Shown in pieces: positions 26,280-35,129 of a stretch of 64,000 bases of DNA. Within the stretch, counting starts at the first letter, position 1; every line of letters begins with the position of its first letter. The notes beneath the pieces were generated by a model. It had not been told where the DNA came from. It ran no database searches and saw nothing but the letters and a program-made list of their open reading frames with translations. Position numbers and translations under genes: made by a program. The stretch comes from Candidatus Binatia bacterium (GTDB lineage Bacteria > Desulfobacterota > Binatia > HRBIN30 > BPIQ01): positions 248,001-312,000 of the forward strand of contig BPIQ01000002.1 in assembly GCA_026004195.1 (NCBI GenBank), given 5' to 3'.

Positions 26280-27013
26280 GGACGCCCTCCCTCTACGTCG
26301 ATCGCGCTTCCGCCCTCCACGAGTTGCACCCCTCGGTGAAACTCGCGGGCCTCTTCGCACTCTTCGTCCTCGCCTTCCGGAGCGCGTCGCTCTCGGCCGC
26401 GTTCGCCGTGGCGGGCGGTGTCGGCCTCCTGCTCGTCGGGAGCGGCGGAACGACGAACGTCGTCCGCCTGCGCTTTCTTTTCGCGGCCGTGTTCGTCATG
26501 ACTTTCGTCCTCTGGTGCTTTTTCTACACGGAAGGCGACCGACCCTACCCGGGAGGAGCTCCGGCCTACGCTCTGCTCGTGGCGCTCAAGCTCACGACTC
26601 TTCTCGGCGTCGGCGTGCTTTTCCTCTCGACGACCAAGGTCGAGGAGTTCACGTACGCGCTCGTGCGACTCGGTGTCCCGTATCGGTTCGGCTTCGCCGT
26701 GAGCCTCTCCTTCCGCCTGGTTCCGGTTTTCCTCGACGCGGCCCTCACCGTCGTCGAGGCGCAGAAGTGCCGCGGGCTTTCTTTCGACGAAGGCAGCCCG
26801 TTCGAGCGGCTCCGCCGCTATGCCGCGGTGATCGTACCCGTGTTCATGAGCGCTCTCCGGAGGGCCGACCACATGGCGCAGGCACTCGAAGCACGCGGTT
26901 TCCAGAGAACCGACCGGCCTTCGGTCTACCGTACCTACGCGTTCCGGCCCCGAGACGCGGCGGCGCTGGTCGTGCTCGCCGCGGCGCTCGTGTTCGAGGC
27001 GAGCTTCGGCTGA
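26276..27013 (+). CDS. ecfT: ECF transporter T component
   Basis: EcfT is the membrane scaffold that links the ATPases to the S component. The 245-residue protein has five or six hydrophobic segments and the two cytoplasmic Arg motifs of the family, KCRGLSFDEG and ALEARGFQR, which contact the ATPases. The GTG start overlaps the ATPase stop (GTGA). Together with 23771-26279 it forms a complete importer. Confidence 0.92.
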   Translation: MRTPSLYVDRASALHELHPSVKLAGLFALFVLAFRSASLSAAFAVAGGVGLLLVGSGGTTNVVRLRFLFAAVFVMTFVLWCFFYTEGDRPYPGGAPAYALLVALKLTTLLGVGVLFLSTTKVEEFTYALVRLGVPYRFGFAVSLSFRLVPVFLDAALTVVEAQKCRGLSFDEGSPFERLRRYAAVIVPVFMSALRRADHMAQALEARGFQRTDRPSVYRTYAFRPRDAAALVVLAAALVFEASFG

Positions 27014-27061
27014 GCCGGGGGGCGGTTTGACTCGAGCGGGGCCGGCTGCTACGCAGGATGC

Positions 27062-27256
27062 ATGGCCGTGGGTCCCGCGCAGAGCGGATGGGAACAGTTC
27101 CTCACGATCCTCACGCTTCCCGACAACATCCCGATCGCCGGCATGCTCGTTCTCGTCCTCTTCTTCACGTGGCTCGGTTTCCGGGAAGCGCGCAAGAACG
27201 ACCAGCTCATCGAGCAGGGCCGACGGGACGAAATCTTGAAAAAGATGCAGGAGTGA
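27062..27256 (+). CDS. Small single-span membrane protein next to polyferredoxin
   Basis: This 64-residue protein has one membrane helix (about residues 24-42, PIAGMLVLVLFFTWLGF) and a charged C-terminal tail (REARKNDQLIEQGRRDEILK). Family unknown. It ends three bases before the ferredoxin gene, so the two are co-translated. It may anchor the ferredoxin to the membrane. The frame is short, but codon use and coupling support it. Confidence 0.65.
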   Translation: MAVGPAQSGWEQFLTILTLPDNIPIAGMLVLVLFFTWLGFREARKNDQLIEQGRRDEILKKMQE

Positions 27257-27259
27257 GCG

Positions 27260-27733
27260 GTGCCCTACCGGATCGTCGCGGAAAATTGCACGGGCTGCAC
27301 GGCGTGCGAGAAGCGCTGCCCCACGGGAGCCATCAGCGGTGAGCCCCGGATGGTCTACTACATCGATCCGGCGCTCTGCATCGACTGCGGTGCTTGCGGC
27401 GTCATCTGCCCCGACGACGCCATCCTGGACACGTACGGCAACGTGACCCACGTGCTCAAAAAGTCCGAACGGCCCATCGCGGTCGTGCACCCCGACAACT
27501 GCAACGGCTGCGGGGTCTGCATCGACGTCTGCCCGTTCGACTGCATCTACCCCTCGCCCGAGAACGGGCCCGAGTACCTGGGAAAGGTCGAAGTCGACGA
27601 AAAGACCTGCGTCGGCTGCAAGCTCTGCGAGGAAGTGTGCGGCTGGGAGGGGATCTACATCATGCCGGCCGAAGAGAAAAAACCCTTTCTCGCCGCTCTC
27701 GGGTACGAACTCGAAGAGGCCGACGCGGCCTGA
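27260..27733 (+). CDS. Polyferredoxin with four CxxCxxCxxxC sets
   Basis: This 157-residue electron-transfer protein carries four cysteine sets: CTGCTACEKRCP, CIDCGACGVICP, CNGCGVCIDVCP and CVGCKLCEEVC. The spacing allows up to four [4Fe-4S] clusters. The last set is followed by Gly rather than Pro. A short Cys-free tail closes the protein. There is no signal peptide, so it is cytoplasmic, perhaps tethered by the preceding small membrane protein. Redox partners are not visible nearby. Confidence 0.9.
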   Translation: MPYRIVAENCTGCTACEKRCPTGAISGEPRMVYYIDPALCIDCGACGVICPDDAILDTYGNVTHVLKKSERPIAVVHPDNCNGCGVCIDVCPFDCIYPSPENGPEYLGKVEVDEKTCVGCKLCEEVCGWEGIYIMPAEEKKPFLAALGYELEEADAA

Positions 27734-27736
27734 GTT

Positions 27737-28111
27737 TCAGCCCTTCGCGGCGCGCTCCCGGCGCCTCTCCTCCGCCGCGGCGCGAAGCCGCTCGAGCGTT
27801 TCGTCCGTGAGCATTCCGTCGGGCTCCAGCCCGTGGCTCGCCTGGAACGCTTCGATCGCGTTCACCGTGACCATGTCGACGCGACCGTGGATCTCGCCCA
27901 TGTACTCCCCGAGCTCGGCGAGAAGGCGCTGGGCCTCGCGGACCTTTTCCTCGGGAACCCGTTGCGAGAGGGCGAGTTCCTGAACCATCCCCGCCTGCTC
28001 GCGGATGCGATCGGCGGCCTCCCGAGCCCTCTCCTCGAGCCCGCGGGAGGAGCAGGCGGGAAGAAGGCCGAGCCAGAGCAACGTGCTGCACGCGAGAGCA
28101 AAGCGTCTCAT
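27737..28111 (-). CDS. Small lipoprotein with peptidoglycan-binding-like domain
   Basis: The 124-residue precursor has a lipoprotein signal (STLLWLGLLPAC, lipidated Cys near residue 20). A helical Glu/Arg-rich stretch (residues 25-75) and a C-terminal segment, VNAIEAFQASHGLEPDGMLT, follow; the latter matches the PG_binding_1 repeat (AVRAFQ..HGL..DG..G). It probably tethers an outer- or inner-membrane lipid to the cell wall. It lies 13 bases after hisG on the same strand; a functional link is not apparent. Confidence 0.75.
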   Translation of the reverse strand: MRRFALACSTLLWLGLLPACSSRGLEERAREAADRIREQAGMVQELALSQRVPEEKVREAQRLLAELGEYMGEIHGRVDMVTVNAIEAFQASHGLEPDGMLTDETLERLRAAAEERRRERAAKG

Positions 28112-28124
28112 GGGAGCGGACCTT

Positions 28125-29021
28125 TCAGAGAACTTTGTTCAGCGGGTACTCGATGATCCCGACGGCACCCGCCTTGATCAGGTCGGGAATCAGATCGCGG
28201 ACGACCTTTTCCGCGATCACGGTTTCCACCGCGAACCATTCCGTCCCTCCGAGCGCGGGCGTCGGATAGAGAGGCGCGACGGTCGGGGCCGTGATGCTCG
28301 GCAGCAACGCGATGACCCGCTCGAGGTCTTTTTTGGCCACGTTCATCTTGATGCCTACCTGGGACTCCGCCTGGAGCGCACCCCGGAAGAGAAGCGCGAT
28401 CTGGCTGATCTTCTCCCGCTTGACGGGGTCCGCCCAGGCCCGGTGGTTCGCGATGAGCTGCGGGTTCGACTCGCAGAGTTCGTGCACGATCCGGAGCCCG
28501 TGGGCCCGCAGCGTGGCTCCCGTCTCGGTGACCTCCACGATGGCGTCCACGAGCCCCTCGGCAGCCTTGGCTTCCGTGGCGCCCCAGGAGAACTCCACTT
28601 CGACGTCGATGCCCCGCTCGGCGAAATAACGGCGGGTGAACTGGACGAGTTCCGTGGCGACCCGCTTCCCCCGCAAGTCCTCGAGGCTCCGGATCGGAGA
28701 GTCCCCGGGGACCACGAGGACCCAGCGGGTCGGACGCATGCTCGTCTTCGCGTAGATGAAGTCGGCTACGACGTGGACGTCGGACTGGTTCTCGAGAGTC
28801 CAGTCCTTTCCCGTGATTCCGGCGTCGAGAGTCCCGTCCTCGACGTAGCGCGACATCTCCTGCGGCCGGGCGAGAACGCACCGGAGCGACTCGTCGTCCA
28901 CCGTGGGGAAGTAACTGCGCTCGTTCGTCGTGATCTTCCAGCCGGATTTGCGGAAAAGCTCGATCGTCGCCGCCTCGAGGCTCCCCTTCGGGATCCCGAA
29001 TTTCAAGACGGGTGCCGGCAC
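28125..29021 (-). CDS. hisG: ATP phosphoribosyltransferase (long form)
   Basis: HisG catalyses the first step of histidine synthesis, joining ATP and PRPP. At 298 residues it is the long form with the C-terminal regulatory HisG_C domain (from about residue 215). It therefore does not need HisZ and should be feedback-inhibited by histidine. Features are [29 protein letters not shown] and the PRPP loop region [16 protein letters not shown]. The start is GTG. It follows hisI by six bases. Confidence 0.94.
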   Translation of the reverse strand: MPAPVLKFGIPKGSLEAATIELFRKSGWKITTNERSYFPTVDDESLRCVLARPQEMSRYVEDGTLDAGITGKDWTLENQSDVHVVADFIYAKTSMRPTRWVLVVPGDSPIRSLEDLRGKRVATELVQFTRRYFAERGIDVEVEFSWGATEAKAAEGLVDAIVEVTETGATLRAHGLRIVHELCESNPQLIANHRAWADPVKREKISQIALLFRGALQAESQVGIKMNVAKKDLERVIALLPSITAPTVAPLYPTPALGGTEWFAVETVIAEKVVRDLIPDLIKAGAVGIIEYPLNKVL

Positions 29022-29027
29022 GGCGTC

Positions 29028-29408
29028 TCAGCCCTTGCGACCTTCGCGAGCGCGCGAGTCCACCCACCGCTCGGCGGTCGGGACCCAGCGGTCCTGCTCG
29101 ACACGCCGGAAAAAACAGCTTCGAAAACCCTCGTGGCAGGCGGGACCGTGCTGCCGAACGCGCAAGAGCACGGCGTCCGCGTCGCAATCCACGCGAACCT
29201 CGACGACTTCCTGGATATTCCCGGAGGTCTCTCCCTTGACCCACAGGGATTTCCGGGACGTGCTCCAGTACGTGGCCCGCCCCGTCTCGAGCGTCCTCTT
29301 CCACGCCTCGCGATTCATGTAGGCAGCCATGAGAACTTCGCCCGACTCGGCGTCCTGGACGACGACGGGGACGAGGCCGCCGCGCTTTTCGAAATCGGGC
29401 TCCGGCAT
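29028..29408 (-). CDS. hisI: Phosphoribosyl-AMP cyclohydrolase
   Basis: HisI opens the adenine ring of phosphoribosyl-AMP. The 126-residue protein is the single-function form without a HisE domain. Zinc/magnesium ligands are in [15 protein letters not shown] (Asp-Cys-Asp-x-Asp) and HGPACHEG with a later Cys (SCFFRR). Also visible are [10 protein letters not shown] and [18 protein letters not shown]. The ATG at 29406-29408 gives the usual N terminus; an upstream extension in the same frame lacks family similarity. Confidence 0.93.
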   Translation of the reverse strand: MPEPDFEKRGGLVPVVVQDAESGEVLMAAYMNREAWKRTLETGRATYWSTSRKSLWVKGETSGNIQEVVEVRVDCDADAVLLRVRQHGPACHEGFRSCFFRRVEQDRWVPTAERWVDSRAREGRKG

Positions 29409-29504
29409 TTCCGCTCGAGCGGTAGCACACGGTCCGGGCAGTCGCAACGAGCGGTTTGCCCCGCCGCGCGAGCGGCGATAAGGTTCGGGCCTCCGGGGGG
29501 CAGC

Positions 29505-30540
29505 ATGCGGCTTCGCGACCTTGCGCACGAGATCGGCTGCGAGCTGGTGGGGGACGGCGAGCGTGGAGATCGGAGGGATCGCGCCTCTTCGGGACGCGGG
29601 ACCGACGGACCTCTCGTTCTACGTCCACCCGAGATACAAGGCGGACGCCGAGACCACCCGGGCCGGTGCTCTTCTCGTCCCCTCCTCGGCCGAACCGCCG
29701 AGGCCCGTGCCCCTGCTCCGGGCGCGGGAACCTTACGTGGCCCTCGCCAAAGCTCTCCGCGTTTTCCATCCCGAACCGCGCAGGACCCCCGGCGTCCACC
29801 CGACCGCCGTCCTCGACCCGAGCGTGCGCCTGGGCGAAGAGGCCGAAATCGGCCCCTACGCGGTCCTCGAGGCCGGTGTCGTCGTGGGCGCTCGCGCACG
29901 GATCGGCGCCTACGTCTTTCTCGGAAGGGGCACCACGGTGGGCGACGACTTCGTGGCCCACCCCCACGTCGTGGTTTGCGCGGGTTCTCGCATCGGCGAT
30001 CGGGTCACGCTCCATCCCGGTGTCGTGGTCGGCGCGGACGGCTTCGGCTACGCCCGTTCGGGGGACGGCTCGGTGTGGAAGATCCCTCAGGTGGGGACCG
30101 TCGTGATCGAGGACGACGTCGAAATCGGAGCCAACAGCACCGTGGACCGCGCCACGGTGGGCGCGACGCGAATCGGGCGGGGCACGAAGATCGACAACCT
30201 CGTCATGGTGGCCCACGGCTGCGAGATCGGGCGGGAGTGCTTCCTCGCCGCCCAGGTCGGCCTGGCAGGAAGCTCCCGCCTGGGCGACAGGGTGGAACTC
30301 GGGGGCCAGGTGGGGGTCGCCGGTCACCTGCACATCGGCGACGGCGTGCGCGCGGCCGCCCAAAGCGGCATCCCCAACGACGTACCGGCCGGAAGGGCGG
30401 TCGGCGGGTACCCTGCCGTCGAGCTCGCGCTGTGGCGGCGGGCGTCGGCGGCCTTTGCGCGGCTTCCGGAGCTGCTCCGACGGCTCCGCCGCCTCGAGCG
30501 CCGGCTCGGAAGCCAGGGGTCTTCCGAGGGGCTCGATTGA
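29505..30540 (+). CDS. lpxD: UDP-3-O-acylglucosamine N-acyltransferase LpxD, apparent frameshift near start
   Basis: LpxD adds the second acyl chain in lipid A synthesis. The body has left-handed beta-helix hexapeptide repeats ([35 protein letters not shown]-like) and the catalytic His in [13 protein letters not shown] good N terminus begins at the ATG 29505-29507 ([15 protein letters not shown]), but the rest of the domain ([20 protein letters not shown]) is in the +1 frame. Removing one G from the GGGGG at 29549-29553 would join them. Either a sequence error, a programmed shift or a start at 29569 (GTG) with a shortened uridine-binding domain is possible. It is divergent from hisI. Confidence 0.85.
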
Positions 30541-30595
30541 CTTCGCCCCCCGGGGGCCGTAGGCTCGGTGGGACGGAGCGCCCGCGGAGGTCGAC

Positions 30596-31117
30596 GTGAG
30601 GTTCCGGGTCCAGGATATCGGCGCCGAGGTCAAGGAGCTCGTCTACGAAGAGCCCACGGAGGAGCTCGACGAACTCCTCGGAACGGGCCCCATCCGCGAC
30701 TATACGTGCCGGCTGCCGGCACGCGTCGAGGTTCGCTACTACCGCGCGGGACGCGAAGTCTTCTTCGAGGGCAGCCTCGACGCTCCGCTCGTCGGCCGAT
30801 GCGCCCGCTGCCTCGAGGAGTTCTCCGTGCCGCTCCGACGTTCTTTCCACTTCGTGCTGCTGCCGGCCGACACGGTTCCGACCGTGCAGAGAGACGACGT
30901 CGAACTCGCCCATTACCACGGGGACGAAATCGACCTCTCGCCTCTTCTGCGCGAGGAGGTGCTCCTCGCTCTCCCCATACGTCCCCTCTGCCGCGAGGAC
31001 TGCCTCGGGCTCTGTCCGCATTGCGGGGCCAACCGCAACGAAGGGCGCTGTGCTTGTGTCGAGGAAAAAAGGGACGTACGTTGGGCGGCGCTCTGGGGCC
31101 TCAAGGTCGGGCGCTAG
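30596..31117 (+). CDS. yceD: DUF177/YceD-family protein
   Basis: YceD-family proteins precede rpmF in most bacteria; a role in 23S rRNA accumulation or ribosome assembly is known from plants and E. coli. The 173-residue product has the family motif VGRCARCLEEFSVPLRRSF and a C-terminal zinc-like cluster PLCREDCLGLCPHCGANRNE. The GTG start follows GGAGG by six bases. rpmF follows after 27 bases. Confidence 0.9.
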   Translation: MRFRVQDIGAEVKELVYEEPTEELDELLGTGPIRDYTCRLPARVEVRYYRAGREVFFEGSLDAPLVGRCARCLEEFSVPLRRSFHFVLLPADTVPTVQRDDVELAHYHGDEIDLSPLLREEVLLALPIRPLCREDCLGLCPHCGANRNEGRCACVEEKRDVRWAALWGLKVGR

Positions 31118-31144
31118 CCGGGACCGCTTCCCCGAAGGAGGAAC

Positions 31145-31324
31145 ATGGCCGTACCCAAACGCAAGACATCCCGCTCGAAAAGGAACAAGCGGCGCTCCCA
31201 CCACGCGCTTGCCGCACCCGGGGTGACGATCTGTTCGGAGTGCGGGGAGCCGCGGCTGCGACACCGGGCGTGCCCGCACTGCGGAACCTATCGCGGACGA
31301 CGTGTCCTCGAGGTGGGCGAGTAG
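31145..31324 (+). CDS. rpmF: 50S ribosomal protein L32
   Basis: This 59-residue protein begins AVPKRKTSRSKRNKRRSHHA, the L32 signature, and carries a zinc ribbon (CSECGEPRLRH, then CPHCGTYRGR). An AAGGAGG lies just upstream of the ATG. The yceD-rpmF order is conserved. The usual plsX-fabHDG genes between rpmF and acpP are missing here; acpP follows after 120 bases. Confidence 0.96.
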   Translation: MAVPKRKTSRSKRNKRRSHHALAAPGVTICSECGEPRLRHRACPHCGTYRGRRVLEVGE

Positions 31325-31444
31325 GCCGGCGCGCCGACCGGAGAACGCCGGGCCCCGCGACCCGAGCGCCGGGGTCGTCTTGCGCCGACGGTCGCCGAAA
31401 GGTAAGTCCCGCTCGCGTTCCGCACGGCCCCACTCAGGAGGGAG

Positions 31445-31693
31445 ATGAACATGGCATCGTCCGTGGAAGCCAGGGTCAAAGAGATCATCTGCGAACAGCT
31501 CGACCTGAAAGAAGACGAGGTGCGGCCCGAGTCCGCTTTCATCGAGGACCTCGGAGCCGATTCGCTCGACATCGTCGAACTGGTCATGGCTCTCGAAGAA
31601 GAGTACGACGTCGAGATTTCGGACGAAGACGCCGAAAAGATCCGTACGGTCCAGGACGTGATCGACTACATCGAGGCGCACCGGAAAGGCTGA
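31445..31693 (+). CDS. acpP: Acyl carrier protein
   Basis: This 82-residue acidic helical protein is the fatty-acid acyl carrier. The phosphopantetheine serine is in [18 protein letters not shown] (Ser40). A second ATG at 31451 is equally likely as the start (MASSVEAR). An AGGAGGG site lies upstream. It sits between rpmF and nrdR with no other fab genes. Confidence 0.95.
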   Translation: MNMASSVEARVKEIICEQLDLKEDEVRPESAFIEDLGADSLDIVELVMALEEEYDVEISDEDAEKIRTVQDVIDYIEAHRKG

Positions 31694-31729
31694 GCTCGAG
31701 CCCGGGCACACCCCCGACGAAGGGCTGCG

Positions 31730-32215
31730 ATGCGATGCCCTTACTGCCACGGCCGGGAGAACCGGGTCGTGGATTCCCGTCTGACGAAAGACGGCAACGT
31801 GATCCGTCGCCGCAGGGAGTGCACGGGCTGCCAGCGTCGTTTCACGACCTACGAGCGCGTCGAGGAAACCCTGCCCATGGTCGTCAAAAAGGACGGGCGC
31901 CGGGAGCTTTTCGACCGCATGAAAATCGTGACCGGCCTGAAAAAGGCCTGCGAGAAACGGCCGGTGAGCATGGCCACGATCGAACAGGTGGCCGACCGGG
32001 TGGAGCGGGCGCTTCTCGAGCGAGGCGAAAAAGAAGTCCCGTCGTCCGAAATCGGCGCCATGGTCATGAAAGAGCTGCACGAACTCGACGAGGTGGCCTA
32101 CGTCCGGTTCGCTTCGGTCTACCGCTCGTTCAAGGACGTCCGGGAGTTCATGGCCGAGCTCGAAGAGCTCATCCGCGAACGGCGGAAAAAGAACGAAAAG
32201 CGCGGCCGGGGCTGA
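31730..32215 (+). CDS. nrdR: Transcriptional repressor NrdR
   Basis: NrdR represses ribonucleotide reductase genes in response to (d)ATP. The 161 residues contain the N-terminal zinc ribbon ([15 protein letters not shown] ... [15 protein letters not shown]) and the ATP-cone ([20 protein letters not shown]). It is followed after 16 bases by ribD, an order common in many bacteria (nrdR-rib-nusB). Confidence 0.96.
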   Translation: MRCPYCHGRENRVVDSRLTKDGNVIRRRRECTGCQRRFTTYERVEETLPMVVKKDGRRELFDRMKIVTGLKKACEKRPVSMATIEQVADRVERALLERGEKEVPSSEIGAMVMKELHELDEVAYVRFASVYRSFKDVREFMAELEELIRERRKKNEKRGRG

Positions 32216-32231
32216 AAGAGGCCGGGGGCTC

Positions 32232-33368
32232 GTGAGCGAGCCGAGGGTCGAAGACGAGCGCTTCCTGCGCCGGGCGCTCCGCCTCGGCTTGCGGGGACTG
32301 GGCCGGACGAGCCCCAATCCACCGGTGGGAGCCGTCGTCGTCCGCGACGGGAGGGTGGTGGGACGAGGGTACCACCGCGGGGCCGGCCAGCCCCACGCGG
32401 AAGCCGAAGCTCTGCGGAACGCCGGCGAGCTGGCACGGGGGGCCACCCTCTACGTCACCCTCGAACCATGCTCTCACTACGGCAGGACACCACCCTGCAC
32501 CGAGGCCATTCTCCGAGCGGGTATCCGGCGCGTCGTTTTCGGCTCGAGGGACCCGAATCCCGCGAGCGGCCAAGGGCGCCGGGTCCTGCGCAGAGGGGGC
32601 GTCGAGGTCGTCGAAGGCGTGCTCGAAGGGCCCTGTCGCGCGCTCCTGGCCCCTTTTGCCAAGGCCGTGGAACGGGGGCTTCCCTGGCTCACGCTCAAGC
32701 TCGCTGCGAGCGCCGACGGCAGGATCGCCACGTCCACCGGAGACTCCCGCTGGGTCAGCTCGGCGGAATCGAGGTCGCTGGTCCACCACTGGAGGGACAC
32801 GCACGACGCCGTGCTCGTGGGGGCGAACACGGTCCTGCGCGACGACCCGCTGCTCACGTGCCGAAAGCCGGGCGGGCGGAACCCCTGGCGCGTCGTCGTC
32901 GACGGGCGCCTCCGGGTGCCGCTGGGCGCGAAGATCTTCGGCCCCGTGCTGGCGAAGGGCTCGCTGGTGTTCACGACGCCCCGCGCATCCCCCGAGAAGG
33001 TCTCGGCCTTGCGCCGTAGGGGGGTGCAGGTGATCGTGGTACCCGCACGCCGAGGAACCCCGAAGCTCCGGAGCGTCCTCCGGCGGCTGGTCCGACTCGG
33101 CGTCCACTCCGTCCTGCTCGAAGGGGGTGCCGAGCTCGCGACGCAGGCAGTCCGCGAGAGACTCGTCGACGCCGTCCGCTTCTTCTACGCCCCGAAGCTC
33201 GTCGGGGGGGATGGCACCCCCATGCTCGGGAAGCTCGGCGTCCGGAGGATGGGGCGGGCCGTGCGGCTTTTCGCGGTGCGCTACCGAAGGGTGGGTCCCG
33301 ACTGCTTGCTCGAGGCGACCCTGGAGAACGGGACCCCCGAGTGGCCGGGGCTCGGCATCGGGCCATAG
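32232..33368 (+). CDS. ribD: Bifunctional riboflavin deaminase/reductase RibD
   Basis: RibD performs the deaminase and reductase steps of riboflavin synthesis. The deaminase domain (about 1-145) has the zinc site HAEAEAL and EPCSHYGRTPPC. The reductase domain (150-365) has LKLAASADGRIATSTGDSRW and LLEGGAELATQAV with NADPH-binding Gly residues. The start is GTG, 378 residues, normal length. Downstream come ribBA and ribH; the riboflavin synthase gene ribE often found next is absent. Confidence 0.95.
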   Translation: MSEPRVEDERFLRRALRLGLRGLGRTSPNPPVGAVVVRDGRVVGRGYHRGAGQPHAEAEALRNAGELARGATLYVTLEPCSHYGRTPPCTEAILRAGIRRVVFGSRDPNPASGQGRRVLRRGGVEVVEGVLEGPCRALLAPFAKAVERGLPWLTLKLAASADGRIATSTGDSRWVSSAESRSLVHHWRDTHDAVLVGANTVLRDDPLLTCRKPGGRNPWRVVVDGRLRVPLGAKIFGPVLAKGSLVFTTPRASPEKVSALRRRGVQVIVVPARRGTPKLRSVLRRLVRLGVHSVLLEGGAELATQAVRERLVDAVRFFYAPKLVGGDGTPMLGKLGVRRMGRAVRLFAVRYRRVGPDCLLEATLENGTPEWPGLGIGP

Positions 33369-33388
33369 CGGTCCCGCAGCCCGTCTCG

Positions 33389-33394
33389 TATAAT
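33389..33394 (+). promoter_or_regulatory. TATAAT box immediately upstream of ribBA
   Basis: A perfect TATAAT lies eight bases upstream of the ribBA ATG (33402). There is no good -35. If used, transcription would start at or next to the ATG and give a leaderless message, or start translation at the second ATG (33408). Confidence 0.3.
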
Positions 33395-33401
33395 CGGTTC
33401 C

Positions 33402-34616
33402 ATGCAGATGCCGGAGCGAGGCTCCTCCGTCGAGAAGGCTCTCGAGGCGCTGCGGAGCGGAAACGTGGTGGTTCTGACCGACTCCGAAAGCGCCGAGTCG
33501 GTGCTTCTCTCGTCGGGGGAGCGCGTCACGCCGAAGACCGTCAACTTCATGGCGGCCTACGGCCGGGGGCTCGTCTGCCTCGGGCTCACGGCCGAAAGGA
33601 TGCGGCAGCTCGGGATTCCGCTCATCGGAGGCGCCCCGGGAAGGAAGGCCTTCGGCGCTTCCTTCGAAGCGCGCCGCGGGGTGACGACCGGCATTTCCGC
33701 CGCCGACAGAGCCCGTACGATCCGTGTGGCTTCCTCTCCCAAGTCCGGCCCGGACGACATCGTCATGCCGGGCCACGTCTTCCCTCTGCAGGCACGTCCC
33801 GGGGGCTGCCTCGTGCGGAGCGGTCTCGTCGAGGCGGCCGTGGATCTCGTGCGGCTCGCGGGCGACGAACCCGCGGCCGTCCTGTGCTCGATCTTGCGGG
33901 AAGACGGCGAGCTCGCCGGGGAGAGGGACGTCGCCGAGCTGGCGCGGCGGTTCGGCATGCCTCGGCTCGGGGTGGCCGACGTCGTGGCCTATCGGCTGCG
34001 GAACGAGTCGCTCGTCAGACGCGTGGCCGAAGCGCCGATCGTCTCGGAGCACGGCGGTCGCTTCCGCGCCGTCGTTTACACGAGCGACGTGGACCCCCAC
34101 GAGCACATCGCGCTCGTCAAGGGCCGCCTCTCGGCCTCGAAGCCGGTGCTGGTTCGCGTCCACTCGCAGTGTCTCACGGGAGACGTGCTCGGGTCGCGCC
34201 GTTGCGACTGCGGCGAGCAGCTCCACGAAGCCATCCGGCGCATCGAGCGCGAGGGGCGGGGCGTCGTCGTGTACATGGACCAGGAAGGCCGGGGAATCGG
34301 CCTCGCGAACAAGATCCGCGCCTACGCGCTCCAGGACCAGGGTCGCGATACCGTGGAGGCGAACCTCGAGCTCGGCTTCAAGGAAGACGGGAGGGACTAC
34401 GGTCTCGCGGCGCAGATCCTCCGCGACCTCGGTGCGCGCAGAGTCCGGCTTCTCACCAACAACCCCCACAAGATCACGAGCCTCGAGACCTACGGGATCG
34501 AGGTCGTCGAACGCATCCCGCTCGAAACTCCCCCGCACTCTGGAAACATCCGGTACTTGCGAGCTAAAAGGGAAAAACTGGGGCATCTCCTTTCCCACCC
34601 TCCGCTGCTCACCTGA
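33402..34616 (+). CDS. ribBA: RibBA: GTP cyclohydrolase II with degenerate DHBP-synthase domain
   Basis: The 404-residue protein has the two-domain RibBA layout. The C-terminal GTP cyclohydrolase II domain is intact: zinc ligands in [17 protein letters not shown] and catalytic stretch [12 protein letters not shown]. The N-terminal DHBP-synthase domain (1-200) keeps [13 protein letters not shown] and PGHVFPLQA but has lost key sites. The acidic DDEDRENEGD loop reads [10 protein letters not shown], the GHTEA motif reads SGLVEAA, and the catalytic Glu of CEIM is replaced in LCSIL. The domain is probably inactive for DHBP synthesis, so another ribB should exist in the genome. Confidence 0.92.
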   Translation: MQMPERGSSVEKALEALRSGNVVVLTDSESAESVLLSSGERVTPKTVNFMAAYGRGLVCLGLTAERMRQLGIPLIGGAPGRKAFGASFEARRGVTTGISAADRARTIRVASSPKSGPDDIVMPGHVFPLQARPGGCLVRSGLVEAAVDLVRLAGDEPAAVLCSILREDGELAGERDVAELARRFGMPRLGVADVVAYRLRNESLVRRVAEAPIVSEHGGRFRAVVYTSDVDPHEHIALVKGRLSASKPVLVRVHSQCLTGDVLGSRRCDCGEQLHEAIRRIEREGRGVVVYMDQEGRGIGLANKIRAYALQDQGRDTVEANLELGFKEDGRDYGLAAQILRDLGARRVRLLTNNPHKITSLETYGIEVVERIPLETPPHSGNIRYLRAKREKLGHLLSHPPLLT

Positions 34617-34634
34617 CCGGTCGAGTTCGCTCGG

Positions 34635-35114
34635 ATGAAGACACACGAAGGTTCTCTCGACGCGAAAGGGCTGCGCTTCGGGCTCGTCGCCTCGCGCTTC
34701 AACGACCTCGTCACCGAGCGGCTTCTCGAGGGCGCACTCCGGGCGCTCCGCCGCCACGGCGCGCGGGACCAGGACATCGAGGTCGTCCGCGTTCCGGGCT
34801 CCTTCGAGATCCCGCTCTTCGCGCGAGTTCTGGCGGCGAGCGGCCGATTCGACGCGATCGTCTGTCTCGGGGCCATCGTCCAGGGCGAGACGCCGCACCA
34901 CGACCACATCGCCCGTGCCGTCTTCGGATCGCTCGTGCGGATCATGGAAGAGCACGGGATCCCGGTGGCGCTCGGGATCCTGACGACCCGGTCGACCGAG
35001 CAAGCCCTCGAGCGCGCGGGAGGAAAACTCGGGAACAAGGGCGAGGAAGCGGCCTCGACGGCCGTGGAGATGGCGTCGCTCGCCCGGTCCCTCAAAACTC
35101 GCCGCGACGAATGA
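34635..35114 (+). CDS. ribH: 6,7-dimethyl-8-ribityllumazine synthase
   Basis: RibH joins the RibA/RibD product with the four-carbon DHBP unit. The 159 residues show GLVASRFNDLVTERLLEGA, VPGSFEIPLFAR and the active-site loop GAIVQGETPHHDHIARA; family members usually read VIRGDTPHFDYV, so a few loop residues differ. TTRSTEQALERAGGKLGNKG closes the enzyme. It precedes the NusB-LeuRS gene by 15 bases. Confidence 0.94.
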   Translation: MKTHEGSLDAKGLRFGLVASRFNDLVTERLLEGALRALRRHGARDQDIEVVRVPGSFEIPLFARVLAASGRFDAIVCLGAIVQGETPHHDHIARAVFGSLVRIMEEHGIPVALGILTTRSTEQALERAGGKLGNKGEEAASTAVEMASLARSLKTRRDE

Positions 35115-35129
35115 CCAGGGGAGCCGACC

